Below, piece by piece: positions 1-8,359 of a stretch of 11,538 bases of DNA (positions are counted from its first letter, which is position 1; the number at the start of each line of letters is the position of its first letter). Source of the stretch: Saccoglossus kowalevskii. Taxonomy: Eukaryota; Hemichordata; Enteropneusta; Harrimaniidae. The stretch spans positions 87,662-99,199 of the forward strand of contig NW_003147280.1 in assembly GCF_000003605.2 (NCBI RefSeq), in the 5' to 3' direction. The translations under genes were made by a program, and so were the position numbers. The notes under the pieces are model-generated. The model searched no databases, was not told the DNA's origin, and saw nothing but the letters and a program-made list of their open reading frames with translations.

Positions 1-713
1 TCCCGTTTACGAACATATGAAATAATTTCAGCAATTTCTTTACAGAATAAAACTTAGAAACATTTCATAGAAAAATGCAGGCTCTAAAATTATGTCTATT
101 GCAATACAATTTAAACGACAGCTAGTTTGACACCACAATATCTTGCTGGAGCCCGAGCTCTACACATGATTTTATTGTGTTCAAAATTGTTCAATTTCAA
201 ACTGTGCTAACCCACACACACTGTAGTTTCTCAAAATGCATACTAATTAGGTAAATTGTCCTGACAAAAGTCACTGAAAACATTTTGAGTAATTTTGAGC
301 AATAGTACTAGAGTGAAATATAAACGTGTCTCTGCATTCTCCTCGAATTTCGTAACTTGCTATGATCAGGGTAAAAAAAAATCTGTGGTTACTTTCAACA
401 GTTTGCCTGATCAAAAACATGTCTCAAAAAACACCTTTACATCAGTTTTTCGATTATTTTTTTAGCTTGTAACGAAAGAATCAGTCAATTTAGAACTATC
501 ATGTATACTATCGGAAAACATTTTGGCACAATTCTACTGAAAAGAGTTTTTCATTGCAAATGAGATGATTATTTCGATCAATGGTGTCATGCAACTCCCT
601 CCCTGGTTGAGGGGAATAGAAAAACAAAAATATAAACTTTTTTTTTACTGAAATTGCAAAGAATAAACAAGAGAATACAATAATCAATTTAATTTTGCAT
701 TACAATGATTATT
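1..713. other. TARBP1 intron 1, distal part; no gene seen
   Basis: AT-rich non-coding sequence. No open reading frame with a recognisable family, no tRNA-like cloverleaf and no clear tandem repeat was found. No stretch on the minus strand matches the part of TARBP1 expected after residue 381, so this is read as the far part of the first TARBP1 intron. The last seven bases (707-713, GATTATT) are the left target-site copy of the foldback element that follows. Confidence 0.5.
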
Positions 714-860
714 GAGGTATGTAAATGTACAGTAAAACAGCCATTGCGAGCATCGCTGCGAGTTCGCAATGGCAAAAAACAGGCGATTGCGAGTTCGCAA
801 TGGCAAAAAAACTGACGATTGAGAATTCGCAATGGCAAAAAAACTGACGATTGAGAGTTC
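714..860 (+). repeat. Left inverted arm of foldback element 1
   Basis: Contains three tandem copies of a ~32-bp unit with the core TTCGCAATGGCAAAAAA, plus a nested hairpin (GCCATTGCGA at about 741 against TTCGCAATGGC about 20 bases on). The apparent open reading frames across it (repeated FFAIANSQ-like strings) are repeat translations, not genes. Confidence 0.85.
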
Positions 861-1388
861 GACATATAAGTAACACTTCAAATAAACAACTACCCCAGGA
901 ACTGAATTGACTCAATTTTTCGCGACAATCCTAGGTTAGACCACGGAGCAACAGGACAACAAAAATAAAATCATGCCCATTTGTAATGATTCAGATTGCA
1001 GTGCAGTTTGCTGGTGAAATGTGCCGCTGTCTGCTGACTGCACGCCACGTTCTTGGTCGTTTTGTCATTAGAACTATGAATACAATGGCTCTGCGGAACG
1101 CTGTGAACTACATCCTGTCACAACGTTTTTTCCTCAAATAATTCACCAAATGATACGTCCTCGCCAGAGAGTTTGACAAATCTCTTCACTTCATGTTTGG
1201 TACAATGTAACAGCAGGGTTGCGTGAATCCATATCTACCATTGGTTGACTATCGGCATACCTTTGATGGTTCACACGACGTTTCAAAACTGTTTTCTATT
1301 TTCCACTTCAGCAACGCTCAACAATATAAATCAGTCTTTTGTTTTATGTGTTACTCAAACTCTTAGTCGACTGTTTTTGTGGCATTGT
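861..1388. other. Interior of foldback element 1
   Basis: Single-copy-looking sequence between the inverted arms. It is somewhat less AT-rich around 1000-1130 than its surroundings. No transposase-like reading frame and no internal repeat was seen. It could be captured host sequence, but nothing in it was recognised. Confidence 0.5.
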
Positions 1389-1536
1389 GAACTCTCAATC
1401 GTCAGTTTTTTTGCCATTGCAAATTCTCAATCGTCAGTTTTTTGGCCATTGCGAACTCGCAATCACCTGTTTTTTCACCATTACGAACTCACAGCGACGC
1501 TCGCAATGGCTGATTTACCATACATTTACATACCTC
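1389..1536 (-). repeat. Right inverted arm of foldback element 1
   Basis: Reverse-complement partner of 714-860. It differs by about ten substitutions and one single-base gap, so the arms have begun to diverge and the insertion is not brand new. Confidence 0.85.
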
Positions 1537-1697
1537 GATTATTAGTCCCTGTTTGGATGCAGTCCGAAAACGGGGACTTATGTTTTGACCTCCGTGTGTC
1601 CCTGTGTGCGTCCTGTATCTTAGAAATGCCTGGACTAACCACAATTAAACTTCACACATACATCATACATGATATTATACATATGCACGTCAATTTG

Positions 1698-2124
1698 TTT
1701 CACGATCTGATTCAAGATGGCCAAATGGCAGCCATTTTTGTGCTAAAAATCATCAAAATCAAGAATTTTTCAACTGTTTACAGATGGATTTTGTTCAAAA
1801 TTGGTATATACGTTAGACATTATAGGTCCTTGATGCACATCATTTTGTTTTTCATATAAGATTAAGATTTTGTTTTAATGAATGTGGTTCTAGTGCCATA
1901 TCTCTGACTTGCTTTGACTGATTATGTTCAAATTTTAAATATTCAATATAGATCATATCATAGATATACAGATATATTGGTTTTACGATCCTATTAAAAA
2001 TGGCCGAATAGTGGCCATCAAAATCAAGCATTTATGGCTGTTTACAGAGGGATTTTGTTCAAACCTTGTATATACGTTGGACATTATAGGACCTTGATGA
2101 ACATCATTTTGTTTTACGATCACA
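1698..2124. repeat. Degenerate direct repeat (copies from about 1698 and 1981, third start at 2112)
   Basis: Two related blocks share, in order: a TTTCACGATC/TTTTACGATC start, AAGATGGCC/AAATGGCC, AAAATCAAG, CTGTTTACAGA(T/G)GGATTTTGTTCAAA, GTATATACGTT(A/G)GACATTATAGG(T/A)CCTTGATG and CATCATTTTGTTTT. TTTTACGATCAC at 2112 looks like the start of a third, truncated copy. No coding potential was seen. It resembles a dispersed non-coding repeat in tandem, inside TARBP1 intron 1. Confidence 0.65.
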
Positions 2125-2213
2125 AGACCATATGTATAAACTCAAAATTCAAATGGAACTTGAATGCAATATAATACAAAACTATTATTTCATAATAGCT
2201 GCCAGCTACTCGT

Positions 2214-2410
2214 GTTCAGGGTGTTAGCCAGCTACCAGTCCACCCACCAAACAGACTGGCAACTTTGATTTTGGACTGGCGTCTTTTTTTATTACCATTT
2301 TTCTGTTTTTTTTTCTATTTTACCAAAATATATAAAAAACCATCTACATTTTTCATGAAGTTGAATTGTTTTGGACTGGCAGTTTCAGATTCCTGGCTAA
2401 AAGCCTGCAC
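2214..2410. mobile_element. Possible MITE with imperfect terminal inverted repeats
   Basis: The left end (GTTCAGGGTGTTAGCCAGCTA then CCAGTCC) and the reverse complement of the right end (GTGCAGGCTTTTAGCCAGGA then CCAGTCC) match imperfectly over about 40 bases. TTTTGGACTGGC occurs twice inside, around 2270 and 2370. The centre is a T-rich tract. No target duplication was seen. Confidence 0.45.
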
Positions 2411-2769
2411 ATGTTAAATATAGAATTGATCAATATATATTATCAACAGCCAAACAACTAACACAAATAAGTTTGAATAATATCAGCCAAGGGATGACTG
2501 AAAAACAATTGATAACTGAAGCAGACGTATTATATCTTTGTACCAAATTTAAACAAAATCAAAATAATTGACGTGCATCAGTAACACACCATGAATGTAT
2601 GTCAATATCATTGCTCCAGGCATGTCTGAGAAACCTTTGATAACATGTTCTAATGTTTTTTGGAACTAGAATAGGGGTAAAATGGCCATCAGATGGTCAA
2701 TGGAAACAAAACAATCAGCCTGTCAGCTGAGATACATGTAGCTCCGCACTTAGCAAGGCACATTTCAAT

Positions 2770-3215
2770 TAAAGAACAGAAGATATCATTAGAAAATGAA
2801 CAATATGTATAGTATGTAGAGCAATCGGACTTGCTGTTTTCAACAAGAATTCAAAAATATCACTTTTTACCAAAAATAACAAAATAAGAGAATTAAAGAT
2901 ATCATCACGAAATGAACAAATCTGAGAGAGGTCTACCTGCAGTACCTATATATATATATATATAATAGCAAAGCAATCAGACTTACGATTTTCAACAAGA
3001 AGTCGAAAATATCACTTTTACCAAAAATTACAAAAATATTCACCAAACATAGAGAATTTGAGATTTTGACATGAAATGAACAAATCTGAGAAAGAACCAT
3101 TCAAGGTACTTGCATATCAAATTTGAAACATTCTGACTTGCGGTTTCGAAGAAGAAGTTGAAATTGTAAAGTTGACGACGAACGACGGATGACGACGGAC
3201 AATCAGTAATATGAA
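2770..3215. repeat. Three degenerate ~153-bp direct repeats with a GACGACGGA-rich tail
   Basis: The landmark GACTTGC.GTTTTCAACAAGAA recurs at about 2828, 2980 and 3135 (spacings 152 and 155). It is accompanied by GAAATGAACAAATCTGAGA (about 2910 and 3073) and AAAATATCACTTTT(T)ACCAAAAAT (about 2855 and 3007). The third copy runs into TTGACGACGAACGACGG near 3172, a tail style seen at one end of interspersed repeats in several marine invertebrates (recalled, not searched). A (TA)n microsatellite lies at about 2947-2964. The minus-strand open frame 3040-3246 across it is not a gene. Confidence 0.65.
2947..2964. repeat. (TA)9 microsatellite
   Basis: Uninterrupted alternating TA run between repeat copies in TARBP1 intron 1. 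Confidence 0.85.
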
Positions 3216-3350
3216 CAGTTACAAATTCCTGGCTAATAAATAGCATGGTGCTGATATAGCCAAAAATTTCAGGACACAGTCAATGGTGTATCTAGTGCTG
3301 CCCAAACTTGCAAGTGACCAAAATGATTCTCAGAACTGCTATTATGCCTT

Positions 3351-3359
3351 ACTTACCTG
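3351..3359 (-). promoter_or_regulatory. TARBP1: Splice donor of TARBP1 exon 1
   Basis: Minus strand reads CAG|GTAAGT with the junction between 3357 and 3356, a perfect consensus 5' splice site. It sits exactly where similarity to TARBP1 proteins would otherwise run out. Confidence 0.9.
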
Positions 3360-4499
3360 TGTTTCTTCTAGAGTCTCAACCAACAAAATAAAATCTTGCC
3401 ATTTATTCTCTAGCTGACCCTTGTCCTTACTTGACCACCAAAACTTTGGCCAATCACCTTCAGAACAGTCTGACATGACATCAATATCGCCATGACTACA
3501 TATATCAACAACTCTCTTCAACAGGTACATTGCTCTCTTCCTGTTAAGGGCGTCACTATCAATTATTCCAAGTTGAACAACATCCCAGAAAATAGTATTT
3601 CGTTTTAGATCAAGAATATCAGCTGATGATTGGCCAGATGAGGGGAAATAGTAATCAGCCAATCCACAAAGCAAAAGAAATACATTGCCATGGTGATTGG
3701 TATTGGCCACTGATGATGTTGCTATTTGTTTCCATAGCAACTCAAGTCTCTCGGACAAAAGTTCCGGGTTGTGATCGAGCAGCCTAGGTAGCAGAACGCT
3801 GACAATTCTGGTGCATACAGTTCTGTCCCTTGACAAACGTAACACATGCAACATTTCTGTAAAAAGCTTTTCTGTCCAAACACGTTGAATTTTAAGCCAA
3901 TCTGCTTCAGAGTTTTTGGACTCAAAGAAATAATTAAGAAGTTCCAAAGCAGTATAAATATGGAGGGTGTCATCAAGCTCGGTATTTCTGTCTCTGTCGT
4001 GATCACTCAATTTCACTGTTTCGCAGTATGCCTGAACGGATTTAATACCCATCATAATAATGATATCTCTCAGTGAGTGCATGTCTTCCGACCGTCGCAG
4101 ACACGACATTGTCAGGGCACATACTGAATGTAACAGCTGTAACTCAACTTCAGCCACTTTCAAGTTACTTTCATCTGGTCTCACTGACTTTAGATTCGGA
4201 ATACAAACACCCGTGACTATGTTCTGTAGCTGTGATGGCATCCGTTGATTAGCGCACCCTTCAACATCTTGTGAATCGTACTCACGTGGACTAACCGGTG
4301 GCTGTCGTTCCAAGTTCTCGACAACGGTTAAAAGTGTCGACACGCACTCTAATTTCTCTTGACTATGATGCGTTTCTTGAGTGACTTCTATAGAGGCCCT
4401 CGTAAGAGGTTCTAACAAATACAACGGCTCCAAATTTGCGTATTTTAATACTTTTTGGAATGAATGGAGCACACTACTTTTTTCGTCTGAGGTCGCCAT
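3357..4499 (-). CDS. TARBP1: TARBP1 orthologue, first coding exon (N-terminal 381 residues, partial gene)
   Basis: TARBP1 is the large SpoU/TrmH-family enzyme that 2'-O-methylates G18 of certain tRNAs (the animal counterpart of yeast Trm3). Its catalytic domain is at the far C-terminus and is not in this window; this exon is the helical, HEAT-like N-terminal part. The best match to vertebrate TARBP1 is residues 304-381: FWDVVQLGI, DALNRKRAMYLLKR, then FWWSSK at 353-358 and FILLVETLEETQ at the end, in the same order as the human FWRTVQAGL, ALTRKRARYLLQR, FWWSERK and YILIMETLEGNQ. Residues 1-300 are diverged. The ATG at 4497-4499 has A at -3 and G at +4, and an in-frame TGA lies at 4506-4508, so the start is well fixed. 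The exon ends in CAG|GTAAGT after codon 381 (phase 0); the open frame runs four more codons into the intron. Remaining exons must lie beyond position 1. Confidence 0.93.
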
Positions 4500-5540
4500 C
4501 TTGTATCACTCTAGTGTTCGAAATGCATTATCTTTTGTTTTTATTGTTGAATGTTGTGTTCAAGTTGGGATACATTTGTGTGTATCGCATGTGCAACAAA
4601 ATAATACACAAAGTGATGTTTAACAGTGGCCTAAATAGTGAGTGTTATTAAATAAATGAAATTTATAAAACTTTGGCCTAAACAATTCACTTAACAGACC
4701 TTAAAATTAAAAAAAAAATCCGTTTTATGTTACTGTAATGTTTCCTAGAAATACAGCACAATAATATCATTTTTTGAAAATCATATATCATACCAGGAAT
4801 AATTTATTGGAGAATGCAAACAAGCTGTCTATCTAAAATATTTTTACACAGACTGATTTTTAAACTCGGTGCTCAAGAGTTGCTGCCAATATTACTGTAC
4901 TGCTCTGTATTTTCAACATGTGTCAACAGGAAGAAAAGCAATTTTGAGCTGCAAAGCACACAAGTCTATAACCCCAGGTAAGAAAGTTAATTGTTTAGAC
5001 AAAGAATTCACTTTTCTATCAAGTTCTGCATATCATTGAAGCAGCACTCTGGTAAATAGCATGACAGCAGCTCATTTCAAGTATATGTAAGTCTTTGATT
5101 ATATATACTACAAGAAAGAGTTGTTTTATCAATCCGCAAGTCAAAATAATTATTTAAGAACAGAAAACAGTCTGAAGATCACCACACAATGCCAGTCTAG
5201 CAATAGTGTCCTAATGTTTGATTGTGGAAAGTACCTGCATATCTAATAGAGTAAATACAACAAATGATTCCTTTTGGGCATCATGTTATATCAACACATT
5301 TATTTCCCATTTATCTTGGCATGTCTGTGAAGGCCTTCAGCCAGCAATGTGCTAACCCATACCTTCGAAAATTCCAGATTCAGATAATTCACGATAATTA
5401 GATTGCTGTCTGAATAAAAAATCTTTTGGGGGTTCAAATTTCTTAAAATAGCATGTAGCCATTTCAGCCATATCCAGAGACAACTTATAAGGATTACTAA
5501 TGCATTCAAATATATTTAAAGACATAAGAAAAGCAATGTG
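4500..5540. other. TARBP1 upstream region; no further gene supported
   Basis: Sequence between the TARBP1 start and the probable ERG28 3' end. It should hold the TARBP1 promoter and 5'UTR, but no TATA box at a sensible distance or other convincing core element was seen. Short plus-strand open frames overlapping the TARBP1 start (around 4381-4651) are shadows of it. A minus-strand frame 5352-5600 has no recognised relatives. Confidence 0.4.
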
Positions 5541-5547
5541 CATTTTT

Positions 5548-5553
5548 TTTATT
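5548..5553 (-). terminator. ERG28: Candidate polyadenylation signal for ERG28
   Basis: The minus strand reads AATAAA here, the first canonical hexamer I could find downstream of the ERG28 stop. It would give a 3'UTR of about 680 bases. No cDNA evidence is available, and non-canonical nearer signals are possible. Confidence 0.3.
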
Positions 5554-6231
5554 AAATCATTAGAAGCAACAATAAATACATCTACATCTCTATATTTCAT
5601 GTGTTATAATAGTTCAAAGGTCACCAGCATTTAACTGCATACTCATAAGTTTCATGATTTTAGTTGAAACACATAAAATTATCAACCATGATGATGTCTT
5701 ATAAAAACATGTACATTCAGATCACTACATCTGTATACCCCCCTCCCCATCCATATATATATATGTGGACAGAGAAATTAAGATACGACTACATGAGTAA
5801 AGTGCACTCTACAGTACTGTTTCATAAGGTACATTAATTTCTATGTCCACGTATGTAAATCTGCTCTACAAACCCATCGTTTAGTATCAAGCACTCTCAC
5901 CTGGAATAATCGACTACCTTCCTATATATAGTACCAACAGGGATTATGTCATTTTCAATGACTTGTTTAAAATACATCCATATACATGTACCGGTAGTTA
6001 TATTCTAATTAGATATAGTTTACATTTACATAATTGTCACACAATAATCAAACAGGTGGGATTGTAAAAAATATGAAATTCCATATTGATAACATGTGTT
6101 AAACACATGTAACAGCAAATAGATTTTAAGTTCATAACCATCTATGGACACATGTAATGAAGATCCTATTGGACATTGATACTGATGCAGCTAGTTATTT
6201 TTCTTGCATGCATGCTTGAGTACTTTCCTTC
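5554..6231 (-). other. Probable ERG28 3'UTR and flank
   Basis: No coding similarity. It holds a TACCGGTA palindrome at 5989-5996 and a short (TA)n run near 5755-5764. Confidence 0.35.
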
Positions 6232-6329
6232 TCACATCAACTTTTTCTTTGATGTCTTGTGTATTTGTCTCCTTGGCACATCAAATTCAATGTAACTATA
6301 GCCAATGACCATGAGAATTACTGACAAGC
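6232..6329 (-). CDS. ERG28: ERG28 coding exon 4
   Basis: The acceptor is TTTTTTTTGCAG, with the exon starting at 6329. It encodes the second half of the last membrane segment (LSVILMVIGYSYIEF) and the basic tail ending KKKLM then TGA at 6234-6232. It aligns with human FSILGMLVGLRYLEVEP and KKRN. Confidence 0.92.
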
Positions 6330-7880
6330 CTGCAAAAAAAATGCAAAAAACATGCTCTATTACAACTAGAAATGTACAGCAAAGAATGACATGCAAAAAA
6401 GTACACCAGATCATGGTTAATGACAATCAAAATACACCTTCCAAAATATTACTAGTAAATCATCTGTTTAGTCAGACAACTCTACATTCATAAATAACAA
6501 AAATAAATGCAAAAAGGTAAAAAAGGATCACTTGTTACATTGTAAATTATAAAATCAGAACAAAGAATTACAATGTTTATACTCATAGGTGCTGATTTAT
6601 ATAATGACCATCTTACCTGAGACAAGTAGTGGTGCTATAACCCCTATACTCATAGGTGCTGATTTATATAATGGCCATCTTACATGAGACAAGTAGTGGT
6701 GCTATAACACCTATACTCATAGGTGCTGATTTATACAACGGCCATCTTACCTGAGACAAGTAGTGGTGCTATAACCCCTATACTCATAGGTGCTGATTTA
6801 TATAATGGCCATCTTACATGAGACAAGTAGTGGTGTTATAATCCCTATACTCATAGGTGCTGATTTATATAATGGCCATCTTACCTGAGACAAGTAGTGG
6901 TGCTATAACACCTATACTCATAGGTGCTGATTTATATACAAATGATTCCAATACAAAATGAACCAGTGCCAATATAAAAGATATCAATGTCAAGTTGTAT
7001 ATTCTGAAATAAACAAAGGTGATAAAGGTAAAACTATTGAAAAAAATATATTCCTTTCAAAATGTTAATAATATCCAGATATTTTTTTCAAATTAGGTAT
7101 TGATATGACACCTATTAACTCTGTTGTTATCTAAACTTATTATATACTTTCAAATTTATTGATTCACCAAATCCCTGGGATGAGATGTTGAGTTGTTCAT
7201 ACATACACTAATATCTACATGAACTAAGATTCTTGTAATGACAATGAATAGTTAATACATATGCATACTTACGGTTGGATTGTGATATGCATACTTACGG
7301 TTGGATTGTGATATGCATACTTACGGTTGGATTGTGATATGCATACTTACGGTTGGATTGTGATATGCAATGCACCATAGAATCTAACAATGGCAGCAAG
7401 CAATGTCCATACACCAAATAACCTGGCCATTAATGGATTTACTGAAACAACAAATATATATAAGTTGGTAAAAATATATTTAGTTTCTGTGCAAAAGTTA
7501 TTTACAAAATTTGACACCAGTTGAAAAATGAATTGATGTATAATCCAGCATAAAATATATATTAAACTATTATTTCATAGAAAATATTTGAACAATAACA
7601 ATAAACCAGTTTAGTCAAAGTGTTTATACAAGTAGTAATTTGATAGGTAATCAAACACAGTGAACAAGTGTTCACTGATTGTATGGCCATGCAGGTGTTA
7701 GGATAAGTGTGGCCAATGCAAGATGAAATTATGGAACTTACCAGACTCTGCGGCACCAGTGTATAATTTATTAGCCAGAAATCTTTCATCTACAAAACAC
7801 TGCACAGTATTGCCTACAGCCATCATTGCAACAAGAGCAATCCAACCACGTAAAATAGATTCCATGTTGGCCTTCATCAT
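6232..7880 (-). CDS. ERG28: ERG28 orthologue (ER sterol-biosynthesis scaffold), complete, four coding exons
   Basis: ERG28 is a small ER membrane protein that tethers the sterol C4-demethylation enzymes. Coding exons, in transcription order: 7880-7742, 7441-7351, 7003-6885 and 6329-6232. All introns are GT-AG, phases 1, 2 and 1, and the join gives 148 residues (human about 140). Matches to human ERG28 in order: LRGWIALVAM.AVGNTVQ (human LRSWLVMVSIIAMGNTLQ), KLYTG, R.FGVWTLLAAIVR, TLISFILALVHF, ESFVY, IGVIAPLLVS (human IGVLAPLMVAS) and the charged tail. RFYGA also matches yeast Erg28. Four hydrophobic segments lie at about 13-30, 54-71, 81-100 and 107-128. The protein ends KKLM, a KKXX ER-retrieval signal. 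The ATG at 7880 has A at -3; a second ATG follows at once and a third is codon 6. Exons 2 and 3 end in tandemly amplified donor regions. Identification is firm. Confidence 0.95.
6579..6943 (-). repeat. 67-bp tandem repeat made of ERG28 exon-3 end plus splice donor (five full copies plus partial)
   Basis: Landmark CTCATAGGTG recurs at 6582, 6649, 6716, 6783, 6850 and 6917, exactly 67 bases apart. Read on the minus strand, each unit is about 50 bases of the end of ERG28 exon 3 (encoding APMSIGVIAPLLVS) followed by GTAAGATGGCC and a few intronic bases. Donors therefore recur at 6884, 6817, 6750, 6683 and 6616. Copies at 6884, 6750 and 6616 read CAG|GTAAG; those at 6817 and 6683 read CAT|GTAAG. 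Copies are nearly identical. Only the copy joined to the exon body is real coding sequence; the others lie in intron 3. Confidence 0.95.
6885..7003 (-). CDS. ERG28: ERG28 coding exon 3
   Basis: The acceptor is TATTTCAG at 7004-7006 and the donor CAG|GTAAG at 6885/6884. Its 119 bases encode IYNLTLISFILALVHF, ESFVY and IGVIAPLLVS, aligned to human LYHITLWTFLLALGHF, ELFVY and IGVLAPLMVAS. Its last ~50 bases are the founder of the 67-bp array downstream. Confidence 0.93.
7261..7364 (-). repeat. Four perfect 26-bp tandem copies spanning the ERG28 exon-2 splice donor
   Basis: Copies at 7261-7286, 7287-7312, 7313-7338 and 7339-7364 are identical. On the minus strand each is 14 exonic bases (ATCACAATCCAACC) followed by GTAAGTATGCAT, so a complete donor recurs at 7350, 7324, 7298 and 7272. 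The copy at 7339-7364 is the genuine exon end; the other three are inside intron 2. Confidence 0.96.
7351..7441 (-). CDS. ERG28: ERG28 coding exon 2
   Basis: The acceptor TTGTTTCAG is at 7442-7450 and the donor CC|GTAAGT at 7351/7350. Its 91 bases encode NPLMARLFGVWTLL and AAIVRFYGALHITIQ (human LQARTFGIWTLLSSVIRCLCAIDI; yeast ARTFGTWTFISCVIRFYGAMYL). It is too short to show as an open frame and was found by similarity and frame continuity. Confidence 0.93.
7742..7880 (-). CDS. ERG28: ERG28 coding exon 1
   Basis: Encodes residues 1-46 (MMKANMESILRGW... to KLYTGAAES) plus the first base of codon 47. The donor is TCTG|GTAAGTT at 7742/7741. Unlike the donors of exons 2 and 3, it is not duplicated. 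Confidence 0.93.
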
Positions 7881-7885
7881 GTTGT

Positions 7886-8359
7886 CTGAAAATGTTAAAA
7901 ATATTTCTGTGCAATTATGATTGCTTCAGTATCAATCAATGTTTTCTGTACGTTTGAATAGCATTGTATTCATCCCTGCTGCAATATAGATCGGTGCAGA
8001 ATGGATGTGACTATTTGCTGGCAATCCGTATTCTCAGTCAGCGAGTTTGACCAGGGTTTTGTCCCAATACTTGTTCTGTCGTATATATCAAATGCACTTG
8101 CATCAGGAGTTTAGGATTGGGTTAAAGTTACGGTAATATAACCCTAACCCTAATTGGATTCTAAACTCCTGCTGTAAGTGCCTGTGATATACCGTTACTA
8201 TAGTAGTAGTATATGGGAAAGGAACAGCTCATAGTACCGGTAATATGCTCAAACACCGCACCCTGGATCAAGAGTTCAGTAGGTCAGAAATATTCACATA
8301 TTACCGCTAAATTATTTACTACCGGTAAGTCCTAATATTCATAAATAGGTTTCCTTACC
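7886..8359 (-). other. ERG28: Probable ERG28 5'UTR intron, 5'UTR exon ending at 8359
   Basis: Five bases before the ATG the minus strand reads ATTTTTAACATTTTCAG|ACAAC, a good acceptor (intron end 7886). A strong donor CAGTAG|GTAAGG has its junction at 8359/8358. Together they predict a 473-base intron in the 5'UTR. This is inferred from splice signals only. The intron contains a hairpin-forming repeat at about 8081-8192. Confidence 0.65.
8081..8192. repeat. Short palindromic MITE-like repeat in the ERG28 5'UTR intron
   Basis: 8081-8124 and the reverse complement of about 8144-8192 share GTATAT, GCACTT, CAGGAGTTTAG and GGGTTA blocks in order, so the segment can fold into an imperfect hairpin. 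The loop side holds TAACCCTAACCCTAAT, two telomere-like repeats (about 8139-8154), which here are part of the palindrome. Confidence 0.55.

Larger units (their letters stand above)
714..1536. mobile_element. Foldback-type non-autonomous DNA element with 147-bp inverted arms and 7-bp target duplication
   Basis: The two ends are long inverted repeats: 714-860 and the reverse complement of 1389-1536 match from their first base (GAGGTATGTAAATGTA) for about 147 bases, roughly 93% by eye, and then diverge abruptly. The element is flanked by an exact 7-bp direct repeat, GATTATT, at 707-713 and 1537-1543, as expected for a target-site duplication. Each arm is itself built from three tandem units of about 32 bp (TTCGCAATGGC, an A run, then an ACTGACGATTGAGA-like block), which is the hallmark of foldback elements. 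The 0.5-kb interior encodes no transposase, so movement would depend on an enzyme made elsewhere. It sits in TARBP1 intron 1. The superfamily cannot be named; 7-8 bp duplications would fit P/Galileo or hAT-type enzymes. Confidence 0.85.

Noticed and set aside
1245-1859. 204-codon plus-strand open frame
   Set aside because: Its first half is translation of the inverted arm of foldback element 1 and the rest is intronic repeat. It has no family resemblance, and the same peptide strings appear from the opposite arm (684-915, minus strand).
1-3356. Further TARBP1 exons on the minus strand
   Set aside because: No segment resembled the expected continuation (HVIKPVLPKL-like) next to an acceptor, so exon 2 is taken to lie outside the window.
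3722-4248. Open frames overlapping TARBP1 exon 1 in other frames
   Set aside because: Shadows of a well-supported coding exon, with no similarity of their own.
5352-5600. 82-codon minus-strand frame as an extra gene or exon
   Set aside because: No relative recognised, composition like flanking AT-rich DNA, and it lies in or just past the probable ERG28 3' end. A short uncharacterised exon cannot be fully excluded.
8139-8154. Interstitial telomere relic
   Set aside because: Only two TAACCC units, and they fall inside a hairpin-forming repeat that explains them.
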